Of a stretch of DNA of 64,000 nucleotides, positions 30,676 through 39,685 are shown one piece after another. The position numbers were made by a program, and so were the translations under genes. Source of the DNA: Thalassospira alkalitolerans. Its GTDB lineage: Bacteria; Pseudomonadota; Alphaproteobacteria; Rhodospirillales; Thalassospiraceae. The stretch lies in NCBI RefSeq assembly GCF_002115745.1, contig NZ_JFKB01000009.1, forward strand, positions 184,492-248,491. Direction: 5' to 3'. The notes beneath the pieces are model-generated. The model saw only the letters and a program-made list of their open reading frames with translations, was not told the DNA's origin and did no database searches. How positions within the stretch are numbered: the first letter of the stretch is position 1; each line of letters starts with the position of its first letter.

Positions 30676-30731
30676 GGGGCGCATAGAAGCATTTTTATCG
30701 CGCAAGTCAACCGGGCAAGCGATATCCCTGA

Positions 30732-31466
30732 TCAATCCTCGATCAGATATTCCATGGTCGTGACGACGCGCACGGTTTTATTGATCTGCTGGCTTTCCAT
30801 CATATTAGGCGCGCCATCCGCCGGAAGAATTTGAAACAATCCCTGGGTTGCGCGGCGAATACCACCCAAATGCCCCCCGGAATCAATGGCAAATTGTTGT
30901 GCACTTTCACGCGCATTCGCCGTGGCCGCCGCGATCATTTGCGGTTTGATGTCGTTAAGCTTCGTGAACATAAAGCTTGGCCCGGGGTTATAGCCCTGTC
31001 CGCCCAAAACGATGCCACCCTGCAACAGTTTGCCGATATCCTGAGTTGCCGCGACAATCGCATCGACATTATCGGTCCGCACCTGGATCGTCTGGCTGAC
31101 GATATACCGGCTTTCAATCGGGCCCGAACGATAGGATTGCGCCAGTTGATCGGTCACCTGCAAGCTTTGAAGTTCGGTCATGTCCTTGGTAATGCCGTGT
31201 GTGTCAAGAAACGCCAGAAGGGCCGTGGTATCGCTTTCGATCTTGGCCTGCGCATTTTGCAGCACATCATCGGTTGCAACATAGGTAATCGGCCAAACCG
31301 CACGATCCGCGATCACATCGCGTTCGGCCAACCCCTTGACCGTGACAAAACGATCAAGAGCGCGCATATCCGACAAACCCTTGCCGACCAACCAACCGGC
31401 TCCGGCGATACCGGCACTGACCACCAAGGCGGCGATAAATTTTGCAAAACCCGAAGAAGACGACAT
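30732..31466 (-). CDS. SIMPL domain (DUF541) periplasmic protein
   Basis: A 244-residue exported or membrane-anchored protein. An N-terminal hydrophobic segment ([19 protein letters not shown]) is followed by the SIMPL domain, with [20 protein letters not shown] and a later [28 protein letters not shown] stretch. SIMPL proteins have been linked to oxidative-stress tolerance and cell-surface functions, but the biochemical role is unclear. The start at 31466 was chosen because it is preceded by an AGGGAAA site and starts a normal anchor; an upstream Met at 31607 would add an unlikely extension. Confidence 0.82.
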   Translation of the reverse strand: MSSSSGFAKFIAALVVSAGIAGAGWLVGKGLSDMRALDRFVTVKGLAERDVIADRAVWPITYVATDDVLQNAQAKIESDTTALLAFLDTHGITKDMTELQSLQVTDQLAQSYRSGPIESRYIVSQTIQVRTDNVDAIVAATQDIGKLLQGGIVLGGQGYNPGPSFMFTKLNDIKPQMIAAATANARESAQQFAIDSGGHLGGIRRATQGLFQILPADGAPNMMESQQINKTVRVVTTMEYLIED

Positions 31467-31712
31467 GCCGATGTTTCCCTGATTATTGTTGCTTGGCTGA
31501 ACATAGAATTTTTGTATTTGAAAGTTTATCAGACGCAACAATATCGACAAAATCAGGGCCGTCATTTCAGATCGAAACTGAACGAAATACTCCATGATTG
31601 AATGCATTCAAATTCAGTCGCATTCAAAGACCTATCATGTTAAAAGCCTGCAACGCCTGCGCATCGCGCGGCCAAATCATTTTAAACATGCACAAGTTTT
31701 ACGAGGTCGTCC

Positions 31713-32387
31713 ATGCGCCGTTCCGATATCAATGCACATATCACGCATGCCAAGGAACTGTTCGAATCCATTTCCTTTAAGTTACCTTTTTGGGGGCATT
31801 ATTCCCCGGCGCAATGGGACGAAAACCCCGATCTTGCAAAATGGTGCCGAACCCATCAGATGGGCTGGGATGTTACCGATTACGGCGAAGGCGATTTTGC
31901 AAAACGCGGCCTGATCCTGTTTTGCCTGCGCAATGGTATTCTGCGCCAGCCGGGCGAAGTGCCCTATGCCGAAAAAATCATGATTGTCGGTGAAAATCAG
32001 GAATGCCCTTGGCACTACCACAAAGTCAAAATGGAAGACATCATTGTACGCGGTGGCGGCAATCTGGTGATTGAACTGTGTAACCTGACCGATGATGGCA
32101 AAATGGATATGGTCAATGATGTTCATGTCCGAACCGATGGCAAGCTCAATATTCTGCCCGCTGGTGGCAAAGTTGTGCTTGAAGCCGGACAAAGCGTGAC
32201 ATTGCCACGCACCCTTGTGCATCGTTTTTACGGTGAAGAAGGCAAGGGCCCGGTTATCGTTGGCGAAGTTTCACAGGTCAATGACGACCTTGCTGATAAC
32301 TTCTTCTTTGATTGCGATGCCCGGTTCAGCGAGATTGAGAACGACGTTGCGCCGATCCATCCGCTTTGGAACGAACTGGCCAGTTAA
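31713..32387 (+). CDS. D-lyxose/D-mannose isomerase (cupin type)
   Basis: A 224-residue cupin sugar isomerase interconverting D-lyxose with D-xylulose (and mannose with fructose). The metal site is seen in PWHYHKVKMEDI (two His and one Glu or Asp, near residues 101-112) and the later LVHRFYGEEG His (near 169). The N-terminus (INAHITHAKELFESISFKLP) and C-terminal IHPLWNEL match the family. No sugar kinase or transporter adjoins it, so its physiological substrate is open. The terminator at 32414 follows it. Confidence 0.88.
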   Translation: MRRSDINAHITHAKELFESISFKLPFWGHYSPAQWDENPDLAKWCRTHQMGWDVTDYGEGDFAKRGLILFCLRNGILRQPGEVPYAEKIMIVGENQECPWHYHKVKMEDIIVRGGGNLVIELCNLTDDGKMDMVNDVHVRTDGKLNILPAGGKVVLEAGQSVTLPRTLVHRFYGEEGKGPVIVGEVSQVNDDLADNFFFDCDARFSEIENDVAPIHPLWNELAS

Positions 32388-32413
32388 CCCGACCTGACGG
32401 TTTGATGATCTCC

Positions 32414-32444
32414 CCCCCGGCGATCCATATTGCCGGGGGTTTTT
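32414..32444 (+). terminator. terminator after the lyxose isomerase gene
   Basis: CCCCCGGC (32414-32421) pairs with GCCGGGGG (32432-32439), loop of ten bases, then TTTTT. It lies 27 bases after the stop and between convergent genes. Confidence 0.87.
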
Positions 32445-32529
32445 CGTACAGCCACACCATTCAAAACGAGCAAAAACCACCCCCATTTTCCGGATAATTA
32501 CGGGTGATCTATTCACCAGGTGATGGGGG

Positions 32530-33498
32530 CTAGCTTGGGGGCTGGGCCGGGTTATAATTTGGTGCCCGATCCTGACCACCCAGAATTTCCTCAAACTCCT
32601 TCAAATCACGAAGCGGTTCAAACTCAACCTCGGTCCAGGCCGGTTGGCGCATGGCATCGGAAAGGGCGACCGCACGCTGCAAATCAGCAAGAGCAGCTTC
32701 CTTGTAACCAAGACCGGCATTGGCACAGGCGCGCTGGTAATAGCCATTGGCATTATCAGGGGCCTCGGCCAGAAGCCGGTTACACAGGCTAAGCGCCCAA
32801 TCGCGATCCCCCAGTTGCAGGGCGGCATCGGCCTTATAGGCCATGACTTCCGGATCGCCCGGTGACAGTTCAAGAATCTGGTCGTAGATCTCGATCTTGG
32901 AGCGCGGATTGGTTACCTTATCGGCCTGCAGCCAAAAAGCATGGATGGCTTGGGTGCGTTCAATTTCATGCTGATGATCGTTGATCATCATGCTTTTTTC
33001 GCGCAATTCGTCCTCTAGCGTGCTCAGACGGACCTCAAATTCGCCAGCCAGACGGCGCAATTCGGTATCCGCAAGATTTCGAACACTTGATTTCAGCTCC
33101 CGCAAAGACTGCCAACCCAGCATGGTCAGCAACGCACCAACGGCCGCCACAAAATAGAAGAAATAAGTCACCGTGTTCGAAGAATAGGAAATTGCCTTGT
33201 CGATTGCTTCAAGCTGACGATTGACAACTTCGCGCAACAATTCAGCACGCATCCCCTGCATTTCCGTACGCAGAGACTTCAGTTCGTCCAAAACATAACG
33301 TTCCATCAGGGGCGGAAAATTAGTCCGTTCCACCGGATCAAGCGGGCGATAATCAACCGGTGGAAAAGCATCGCTTGATGTGTTCTCGGTTTTTTCAGAA
33401 ACAGCCCCCATACCCTCCTGTGCCGTGACCGGTGGTGCAATCAACACAACCATTGTCATGAACACCAAAGTGGCGAACTGCTTGAACCGTAACGTCAT
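32530..33498 (-). CDS. membrane protein with coiled coil and TPR repeats
   Basis: A 322-residue protein of unknown function. A signal peptide (cleavage near VTAQEG) is followed by a proline-containing region, a coiled coil (about residues 68-105), one membrane helix (VTYFFYFVAAVGALLTMLG, about 109-128), a second coiled coil (about 135-180), and two or three TPR-like repeats (about 205-290; for example ALQLGDRDWALSLCNRLLAEAP and YYQRACANAGLGYKEAALADL). It is divergent from the GGEEF cyclase gene, sharing a 150-base promoter interval. Confidence 0.7.
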   Translation of the reverse strand: MTLRFKQFATLVFMTMVVLIAPPVTAQEGMGAVSEKTENTSSDAFPPVDYRPLDPVERTNFPPLMERYVLDELKSLRTEMQGMRAELLREVVNRQLEAIDKAISYSSNTVTYFFYFVAAVGALLTMLGWQSLRELKSSVRNLADTELRRLAGEFEVRLSTLEDELREKSMMINDHQHEIERTQAIHAFWLQADKVTNPRSKIEIYDQILELSPGDPEVMAYKADAALQLGDRDWALSLCNRLLAEAPDNANGYYQRACANAGLGYKEAALADLQRAVALSDAMRQPAWTEVEFEPLRDLKEFEEILGGQDRAPNYNPAQPPS

Positions 33499-33648
33499 AT
33501 CGCGCTGTATCCCTGTATCGATTTTATTTTCTGTCGGGTTCCTTATGAACCAAATTCAATCATGATCCAAATCAACGTTATTCTTGGACTGTAACGATAT
33601 ATTGCCACTACCCAAACATACATTTTTTGGAAATTCGCACAGGTATTC

Positions 33649-34740
33649 ATGGTTGACTACGCCACCAGCCCGGATAAGGCACAGGAGTTGTCAAAAACCG
33701 CGCTCGCCCTAATGGCCGAGCTGGGCGTTGTTGCGCATCCCAACAATTTCACGATCTTTTACAATTACCTGTCCGGAGAGAAACCCGACCTGCGGCAAAC
33801 GATTGATATCCTGCGCAGCAATCATCGCGAATTTGACGAATTGCAATGCCGCGATCTGTTTGCGCGCTTTTTTGACAATGTGCGCGAACGCGAAATCGTT
33901 TCCCAGATATCCGAAGACCTGCGCATTCAACTGACATCCATTCTGGAAACCGTCCGCAATGCCGGGATTGATACCCGGGCCTATGGTCTGGCGCTGGATC
34001 ATTTTTGTGAATATATCGGCGACAAGGATTTCAACAATCTTGAACAGGCGTTAACCACGCTTTTGGGCGCCACACGCGAGATTGAAGACGTAAACCACAT
34101 CCTTGAAACCCGTCTTGATCATACGTCGAGCGAAATTTCAAAACTGCGCCAGGACCTTGAAGACATGAAGCGCGAGGCAATGACCGACGCGCTCACCGGG
34201 ATTGCCAATCGCAAGGCATTTGACCTGCAATTGCGTGATGCCGCCATGCAATCGATGGAATCGGGTAAACCGCTGAGCTTGCTGTTGATCGATATTGATC
34301 ACTTCAAGACTTTTAACGATACCCATGGCCATCAGGCCGGGGATCAGGTCATCCGCCTGATGGCGCAAACCCTGCAACAAAATGTCAAAGGCCGCGATAC
34401 CGCCGCACGTTATGGCGGCGAGGAATTCGCCGTCATCCTGCCAAAGACCGGCCTTGGCTGTGCCCGTCAATTGGCCGAACATATCCGGCACAACATTGAA
34501 ACCCGCAAGGTCGTCAGCCGCAGCCGTCATCAGGAACTGGGCCAGGTCACCGTATCGATCGGCGCCAGTACATTTGAACTCGGTGAACCGTTGGGGCGTT
34601 TTATCGAACGGGCCGACAAGGCACTTTATCTTGCCAAGGCAAGGGGCCGCAATCAGGTTGCAACCGAACGTCAAATCACCGAGGACGACACATCCTCACC
34701 GGCAAGCCAACCCGGCATCGACAAGCAACGTTACGCCTGA
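33649..34740 (+). CDS. diguanylate cyclase (GGEEF)
   Basis: Makes cyclic di-GMP from GTP. The 363-residue soluble protein has a helical N-terminal region of about 150 residues, a coiled coil (about 150-180), and a GGDEF domain beginning DALTGIANRKAF. The active site is GGEEF at residues 256-260, with the metal Asp in LLLIDIDHFKTFND. The inhibitory I-site reads KGRD instead of RxxD, so product feedback may be weak. The N-terminal part resembles sensor domains found in similar soluble cyclases of alphaproteobacteria, without a known ligand. Confidence 0.92.
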   Translation: MVDYATSPDKAQELSKTALALMAELGVVAHPNNFTIFYNYLSGEKPDLRQTIDILRSNHREFDELQCRDLFARFFDNVREREIVSQISEDLRIQLTSILETVRNAGIDTRAYGLALDHFCEYIGDKDFNNLEQALTTLLGATREIEDVNHILETRLDHTSSEISKLRQDLEDMKREAMTDALTGIANRKAFDLQLRDAAMQSMESGKPLSLLLIDIDHFKTFNDTHGHQAGDQVIRLMAQTLQQNVKGRDTAARYGGEEFAVILPKTGLGCARQLAEHIRHNIETRKVVSRSRHQELGQVTVSIGASTFELGEPLGRFIERADKALYLAKARGRNQVATERQITEDDTSSPASQPGIDKQRYA

Positions 34741-34851
34741 GACATCCCTCGCAAACATTTCATGACGCCAACAACCACGGACAAACGCTGACAGAGTGCC
34801 ATTTTGTTCGTATAAGGCAGGTCTGTTTCCCCAAGAGATTGGCCTTGTTGC

Positions 34852-36036
34852 GTGAAGAAGATTGATGTCCTTGTAATCGGCGCCGGTGCCGCCGGTCTGA
34901 TGTGTGCGATTGAAGCCGGCAAGCGCGGCCGATCCGTCGTGGTTGTTGACCATTCCGAAAAACCGGCCGAAAAAATCCGGATTTCCGGTGGCGGGCGCTG
35001 CAACTTCACCAATTTGCATGCCAGCCCGGAAAACTTCCTGTCACAAAACAAACGGTTCTGTGTTTCGGCACTCAAACGTTACACCCAGTATGATTTCCTT
35101 GAACTGGTGAATCACTATAACATTGCCTGGCACGAAAAAACGCTGGGCCAGCTGTTTTGCGATGACTCATCCTTTCAGATCATTGATATGCTGCTTGATG
35201 AATGCGACGCGGCAGATGTCGAGCTGCGCATGAATACCGAAATCAGCAATATCATCAAACGCGATGATGACGGGTTTGATGTGACGACGCGCACCGGCGC
35301 ACAATGGACCTGCCAATCACTTGTCGTGGCCTGCGGTGGTTTGTCGATCCCGAAAATCGGCGCAACCGGTTTTGGCTATCAGATTGCCCGTCAATTCGGG
35401 ATTGATATTGTGCCCACACGCGCGGCCCTTGTGCCATTGACCTTTGATCCCGACACGCGGGCCGATCTGGGCCAGCTTTCAGGTATTTCGGTTGATGCAA
35501 TTGTTCAATGCAACAAAAAGCAGTTCCGGGAAGGCTTGCTGTTTACCCATCGCGGCCTAAGCGGCCCATCGATCCTGCAAATTTCGTCCTATTGGGATGA
35601 AGGCGATGCGATCACCGTCAACCTTAATCCCGAAGAAGACGCGTTTGACGTTCTAAAATCGGCCAAATCTGAAAACCCGAAACAAGCGGTGCATAATGTG
35701 CTGTCGCGTATCCTGCCCAACCGTCTGGCGCAAATGATTACGGCCCGCCATGGCCTTGACCGCCCGATTGGCGAAACTGGCGACAAGGCCCTGCGCGCCC
35801 TTGCCACTGACGTCAATCAATGGTCGGTCATGCCACAGGGATCCGAAGGATACCGCACGGCCGAGGTCACGATTGGCGGGGTCGATACCAATGCACTGTC
35901 ATCAAAAACCATGGAATGTCGCGATGTGCCCGGCCTTTATTTCATCGGCGAGGTCGTCGATGTTACCGGCCATCTTGGCGGTTTCAATTTCCAATGGGCT
36001 TGGTCATCAGGCTGGTCCGCCGGACAGGTCGCCTAA
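34852..36036 (+). CDS. HI0933-family NAD(P)/FAD-dependent oxidoreductase
   Basis: A 394-residue flavoprotein. The N-terminal FAD motif is VLVIGAGAAGLMCAIEAGKRG, followed by KIRISGGGRCNFTNL (near 42-56), characteristic of the HI0933/YhiN family. A mid-protein ACGGLSIPKIGATGFGY and a C-terminal FIGEVVDVTGHLGGFNFQWAWSSG complete the FAD site. The start is GTG 34852. The physiological substrate of the family is unknown. It is downstream of, and co-oriented with, the diguanylate cyclase. Confidence 0.88.
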   Translation: MKKIDVLVIGAGAAGLMCAIEAGKRGRSVVVVDHSEKPAEKIRISGGGRCNFTNLHASPENFLSQNKRFCVSALKRYTQYDFLELVNHYNIAWHEKTLGQLFCDDSSFQIIDMLLDECDAADVELRMNTEISNIIKRDDDGFDVTTRTGAQWTCQSLVVACGGLSIPKIGATGFGYQIARQFGIDIVPTRAALVPLTFDPDTRADLGQLSGISVDAIVQCNKKQFREGLLFTHRGLSGPSILQISSYWDEGDAITVNLNPEEDAFDVLKSAKSENPKQAVHNVLSRILPNRLAQMITARHGLDRPIGETGDKALRALATDVNQWSVMPQGSEGYRTAEVTIGGVDTNALSSKTMECRDVPGLYFIGEVVDVTGHLGGFNFQWAWSSGWSAGQVA

Positions 36037-36188
36037 AACATATTCCGTGTCGGCCACAATCCAGACACAGGTCGATCCCATATTGTGAAAACAATTTATC
36101 CGGGAACAACTTTCGATCCCAATCGTTTGGGTCATAGGAATACCGAATGGAATGAATGTCTTTTGACACATAAAAACGAGGTTGGGTT

Positions 36189-36374
36189 ATGCTTGAATAT
36201 GGTGGAATTCTTGGACTGATCATTCTGATTGCCGATATCTGGGCAATCATCAATGTAATGGGCAGCGGTGCCAGCACCGGATCAAAAGTCCTGTGGACGG
36301 TTTTGATTCTGGTCCTGCCGGTTCTTGGTCTGATTATCTGGTTCTTTGCCGGGCCGCGAAGTGGCCGGGTTTAA
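36189..36374 (+). CDS. small PLDc_N-like membrane protein
   Basis: A 61-residue protein with two membrane segments: GILGLIILIADIWAIINVMG (about residues 6-25) and VLWTVLILVLPVLGLIIWFFAG (about 34-55). The second has the conserved W-x3-I-L-x-L-P-x-x-G-x-I-x-W/Y pattern of the phospholipase_D N-terminal (PLDc_N) domain, but the catalytic domain is absent. Free-standing versions are common and unstudied. ACGAGG precedes the ATG. A bidirectional terminator follows directly. Confidence 0.8.
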   Translation: MLEYGGILGLIILIADIWAIINVMGSGASTGSKVLWTVLILVLPVLGLIIWFFAGPRSGRV

Positions 36375-36388
36375 CCCGATGCATAAAC

Positions 36389-36426
36389 AAAAAATGGCCG
36401 ACGTGAAAATCGTCGGCCATTTTTTT
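36389..36426. terminator. bidirectional terminator between convergent genes
   Basis: A 15-bp stem (TGGCCGACG core with A-rich and T-rich ends), loop of seven bases, has six T on each strand's 3' side. It serves both the PLDc_N-like gene and the TRAP permease gene, whose stop lies five bases beyond. Confidence 0.92.
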
Positions 36427-36430
36427 ATCT

Positions 36431-38203
36431 TTAGAACCCCACCGCAAAAATTGCGATCATGCCTATCGTAACCAATCCGATCCGGGTCACAATGTGCCGG
36501 GGTGAAATAATGCCATAGGAAATCGCCGTCAGACCGACCGCGACCTTAAGCCCGGCGGCAATCGCCCAAAGCGGATGCCCCCCAAGATCAATCAGTGATC
36601 CGTTCGCCACCATCGCCAGTGGCACAATATAAAGCCCAATGCCAAGCGCCATTGCGGTGCCCGCAACCTTAAGCCAGTTTTCCTCGACCATGCCAGCGGC
36701 GATAAACACCGCCCCGCAAACTGGCGGGGTAATGGTCGAAAGCAAGGCAAACCAGAACACAAATAAATGCGCCTGAAGCGGATCAAGCCCCAGTTCAATC
36801 AAGGCAGGCCCGGCAACCGAAACACAAATCACATAGGCCGCGGTGGTCGGAACTTCCATACCAAGAATAAGGCACGCCAACGCAGTTAACAGCAATGCTG
36901 GCCAAAGCATCCCACCCGACCCGGACAACAAAAGCGATGTGATCTTAACTCCAAGCCCGGTCAGGCCCAGAACCCCGATCACAATGGATGCACATAAGAT
37001 AATCGAAGCAATCATCGATACCTGTCGGCCTGCACTAAGACAAACCTCGGTAAAACGTTCACCTGTGCGCTTAAGGTCAAACTGCAATCTACCGTCAAAA
37101 AACAGCAAGACCGCCCCGGCCAACATCGCCAGACAGGCGGCATATTGCGGTGTATATCCACCGCCAAACATGCCCCATAACAAAACACCAAACGGCACAA
37201 GGAAGAAGGCCGATGTCACAATCACCGCACGTGTATCAGGCCGATCGTGTTCGGGGACACCCGGCAGGTCATATCGCTGGGCAAAAGCATTAATCCCGAC
37301 CCAAACGGCCAGGAAATACAGGGTCGCGGGCAAGATTGCCGCAACCATGATATCGACATAGGGACGCCCGGTCAGTTCAACCATGACAAAGGCACCCGCC
37401 CCCATCAAAGGCGGCATGATCTGTCCGCCCGACGATGCAACCGCTTCAACCGCCGCCGCCAGACGTTTGGGATAGCCAAGCTTGGTCATCGCCGGAAGAG
37501 TAATCGCCCCGGTGGAGGCCACATTGGCCGATGCCGACCCGGAAATCGATCCAAACAAGGCAGAGGAAATCACCGAAACCTTGGCCGCACCACCGCGCAA
37601 ACGGCCCGCCGCCGCACCGGCAACATTCATAAAGCCCTGACCGGCTTCGCCCGCGTTAAGTATCGCGCCAAAGATCACAAAGATCGCAACGATACTAACC
37701 GAAACACCGGTCAAACTGCCCCAAAGGCCGCCTTCGGCAATCGTCAGAGTGCCCAACATGCTTTCAAGTGGCAGTCCGGCATGGCCAAATTCGCCGGGAA
37801 CCCATTCGCCGTAAAACCCGTAAAGCAGTGCAATTGTCGCCACCATCGGCAAGGGCCAGCCAATCGCACGGCGCGCCATTTCAAGAACAATGAGTAAAAG
37901 AGCAAAGGATATTGCGATCTGCATATTGCCGATCAGGAACCCGTATTGGTCGCCCAGCATGCTGTGATTGATCGCCACCCACAAACATGCACCAAGTCCG
38001 ATCACCGTCAGGATCAGTCCGCTGATCTTTTGCAGGGGTGTTTTGGCAACAAAAACCAACGCCCATGGCAAGGCCAGCGCCATATGCAGCGGCCGGCTGA
38101 TCAGATTGGGCACAAGCCCGGAAAAAATCAGCCAAAGATGAAAACCGATGGAAACCGCGCCAAGCGCAATCCAGAAGGGCCGGGAAACAGCAGACATTGT
38201 CAT
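36431..38203 (-). CDS. TRAP transporter fused permease (4TM/12TM)
   Basis: A 590-residue integral membrane protein combining the small (DctQ-like) and large (DctM) subunits, as is usual for TAXI-type TRAP systems. About sixteen hydrophobic segments are visible. The DctM half carries FGSISGSASANVASTGAITLPAM and ILGMEVPTTAAYVI motifs. The N-terminal part (about 1-110) holds the additional helices. It drives Na+- or H+-coupled uptake with the binding protein encoded just upstream. The substrate is unknown; glutamate, taurine or dicarboxylates are known for the class. Confidence 0.92.
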   Translation of the reverse strand: MTMSAVSRPFWIALGAVSIGFHLWLIFSGLVPNLISRPLHMALALPWALVFVAKTPLQKISGLILTVIGLGACLWVAINHSMLGDQYGFLIGNMQIAISFALLLIVLEMARRAIGWPLPMVATIALLYGFYGEWVPGEFGHAGLPLESMLGTLTIAEGGLWGSLTGVSVSIVAIFVIFGAILNAGEAGQGFMNVAGAAAGRLRGGAAKVSVISSALFGSISGSASANVASTGAITLPAMTKLGYPKRLAAAVEAVASSGGQIMPPLMGAGAFVMVELTGRPYVDIMVAAILPATLYFLAVWVGINAFAQRYDLPGVPEHDRPDTRAVIVTSAFFLVPFGVLLWGMFGGGYTPQYAACLAMLAGAVLLFFDGRLQFDLKRTGERFTEVCLSAGRQVSMIASIILCASIVIGVLGLTGLGVKITSLLLSGSGGMLWPALLLTALACLILGMEVPTTAAYVICVSVAGPALIELGLDPLQAHLFVFWFALLSTITPPVCGAVFIAAGMVEENWLKVAGTAMALGIGLYIVPLAMVANGSLIDLGGHPLWAIAAGLKVAVGLTAISYGIISPRHIVTRIGLVTIGMIAIFAVGF

Positions 38204-38230
38204 CCTGAACGTCAGTCTCAGATAAAGAAC

Positions 38231-38253
38231 GGCCCGGCTGGGATTGCCGGGCC
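38231..38253 (-). other. intergenic hairpin between TRAP binding protein and permease genes
   Basis: GGCCCGGC and GCCGGGCC form a perfect 8-bp stem with a 7-base loop in the 77-base gap after the binding-protein stop. On the minus strand it is followed by GTTCTTT, a weak T tail. It probably lowers permease relative to binding-protein mRNA. Confidence 0.6.
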
Positions 38254-38280
38254 TGTCATCAACACTATTTCGATCTGCGA

Positions 38281-39243
38281 TTAACGCTGATCATCGCCAA
38301 CCGGAAAACCGGATTCGGCATAAAAACGCAGTGCACCGGGATGGATTTTGCCTTTGATATTAACAAGCATGTCCTGGGTAACACCCTTCCACCATGCGGC
38401 ATTTGCGCCCATTTTCGATTTCTGATCCCAATAGGTTTTGGTCAACTGATAGGCGGTTTCATCATCCATCTGGGTCGTCGCATAGGCAACAACGGACAAG
38501 GATGAAGTCCGGATATCACTGTCCTGACCATTATAAGTACCGGCCGGGATCACCGTCAGATCGCGTTTGGTTTTGGCAAGTTCGTCATCAGAAAGCGACA
38601 GAACGGTCACATCGGTTCCCGCTGCGGCTTCGATCACATTCGGCGCAGGCCAGGAACCGGCCGTTACAAACCCGTCAATCTGACCGTTTTTAAGGGCGGC
38701 AACCGCGTTAGAAAGTTCAGCCTCGGCCAATTTAACCGTATCGGTCAAACCAAACAGACCAAGATATTTCTCGCCTTCCTTGGCGCCAAACGATCCCTTG
38801 CCCAGCAAAATGGTTTTGCCCGCAAGACCGGCAAAATCGGTAACACCCGCATCGGCACGCATAACAAAATGCATGGTCAGCGATGGAATCGGGAACAGGG
38901 CACGGATTTCGTTGAATTTTTCGGTCGGGCGCCCTTCAAAGGCCCCCTTGCCAGCCTGTGCCAAGCCAATCAGGGCGGGCGGGCTGGTGAAAACGTAATT
39001 GCCCGGACGCACCGATGCTTCCATCACGTTCTGGACGGATCCCTGACTTTCTTCGACGGTCACAATGATGTTGCCATCCGTGCCGGTTTTCATGGCTTCG
39101 GCGAATTGGGCGGCCATCTGATAGTAAGATGAAGCTGCCTTGGCCGATTTCAGAGTCACACGGGTTTCTGCCTGTGCGGCAGTCACGGATGAAAAGGCAA
39201 TGATACCGGTCGCAATCGCGCCGATTGTACGAAGAATTTTCAA
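38281..39243 (-). CDS. TAXI-family TRAP transporter substrate-binding protein
   Basis: A periplasmic solute receptor, about 320 residues. A signal peptide (LKILRTIGAIATGIIAFSS..., cleavage near AQAE) leads to VTLKSAKAASSYYQMAAQFAEAM and a C-terminal half with LKNGQIDGFVTAGSWPAPNV. The start was placed at TTG 39243, which has GGAGGAAA just upstream and opens the signal peptide directly; the longer frame from 39315 adds an implausible leader. It pairs with the fused permease 77 bases downstream. Confidence 0.9.
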   Translation of the reverse strand: MKILRTIGAIATGIIAFSSVTAAQAETRVTLKSAKAASSYYQMAAQFAEAMKTGTDGNIIVTVEESQGSVQNVMEASVRPGNYVFTSPPALIGLAQAGKGAFEGRPTEKFNEIRALFPIPSLTMHFVMRADAGVTDFAGLAGKTILLGKGSFGAKEGEKYLGLFGLTDTVKLAEAELSNAVAALKNGQIDGFVTAGSWPAPNVIEAAAGTDVTVLSLSDDELAKTKRDLTVIPAGTYNGQDSDIRTSSLSVVAYATTQMDDETAYQLTKTYWDQKSKMGANAAWWKGVTQDMLVNIKGKIHPGALRFYAESGFPVGDDQR

Positions 39244-39685
39244 GGTTTCCTCCCCTTGCTGGTCCCGAACGCCGGTCGGTTTGCAATTACCGAACTTGGA
39301 TGCGGATCGGGCCATTGGTGGCGATCAACGCAAAAACCCGCCTCTTTTCCGGCTGATTTTGGCAAATTGTATCCAATTGAAAATCATAGAGCCCATCGGG
39401 CACGCCAAGGTCAAGCCGGTTATTTGCAAAACCTGACTTTGCACTGCCGAGTTTCACGCAATTTTACATAGCAGTTGCGCAAAACCCGTGCTATTCGCGG
39501 CAGAGCTTTGGTTCTAAAGCAATCTGCGCATTTCACGGGAACATTATAGTTACCGCAACGTTCGATCCGTCAGATGCCCCTTACATGCCACAACGCCTTT
39601 CGTATCAGCACCTTGTAAAGATTGACAGGGTTCCAGACCTTTGCGCAGGGTAGTGCCTGTAACGCCATACCACCGCGAGGATTCG
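39244..39685. other. divergent promoter interval between the TAXI and MFS genes
   Basis: A non-coding stretch of about 440 bases. A TTGACA at 39622-39627 is a candidate -35 element for the MFS gene but no good -10 follows at standard spacing. No operator, RNA gene or small coding frame could be supported. Confidence 0.45.
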
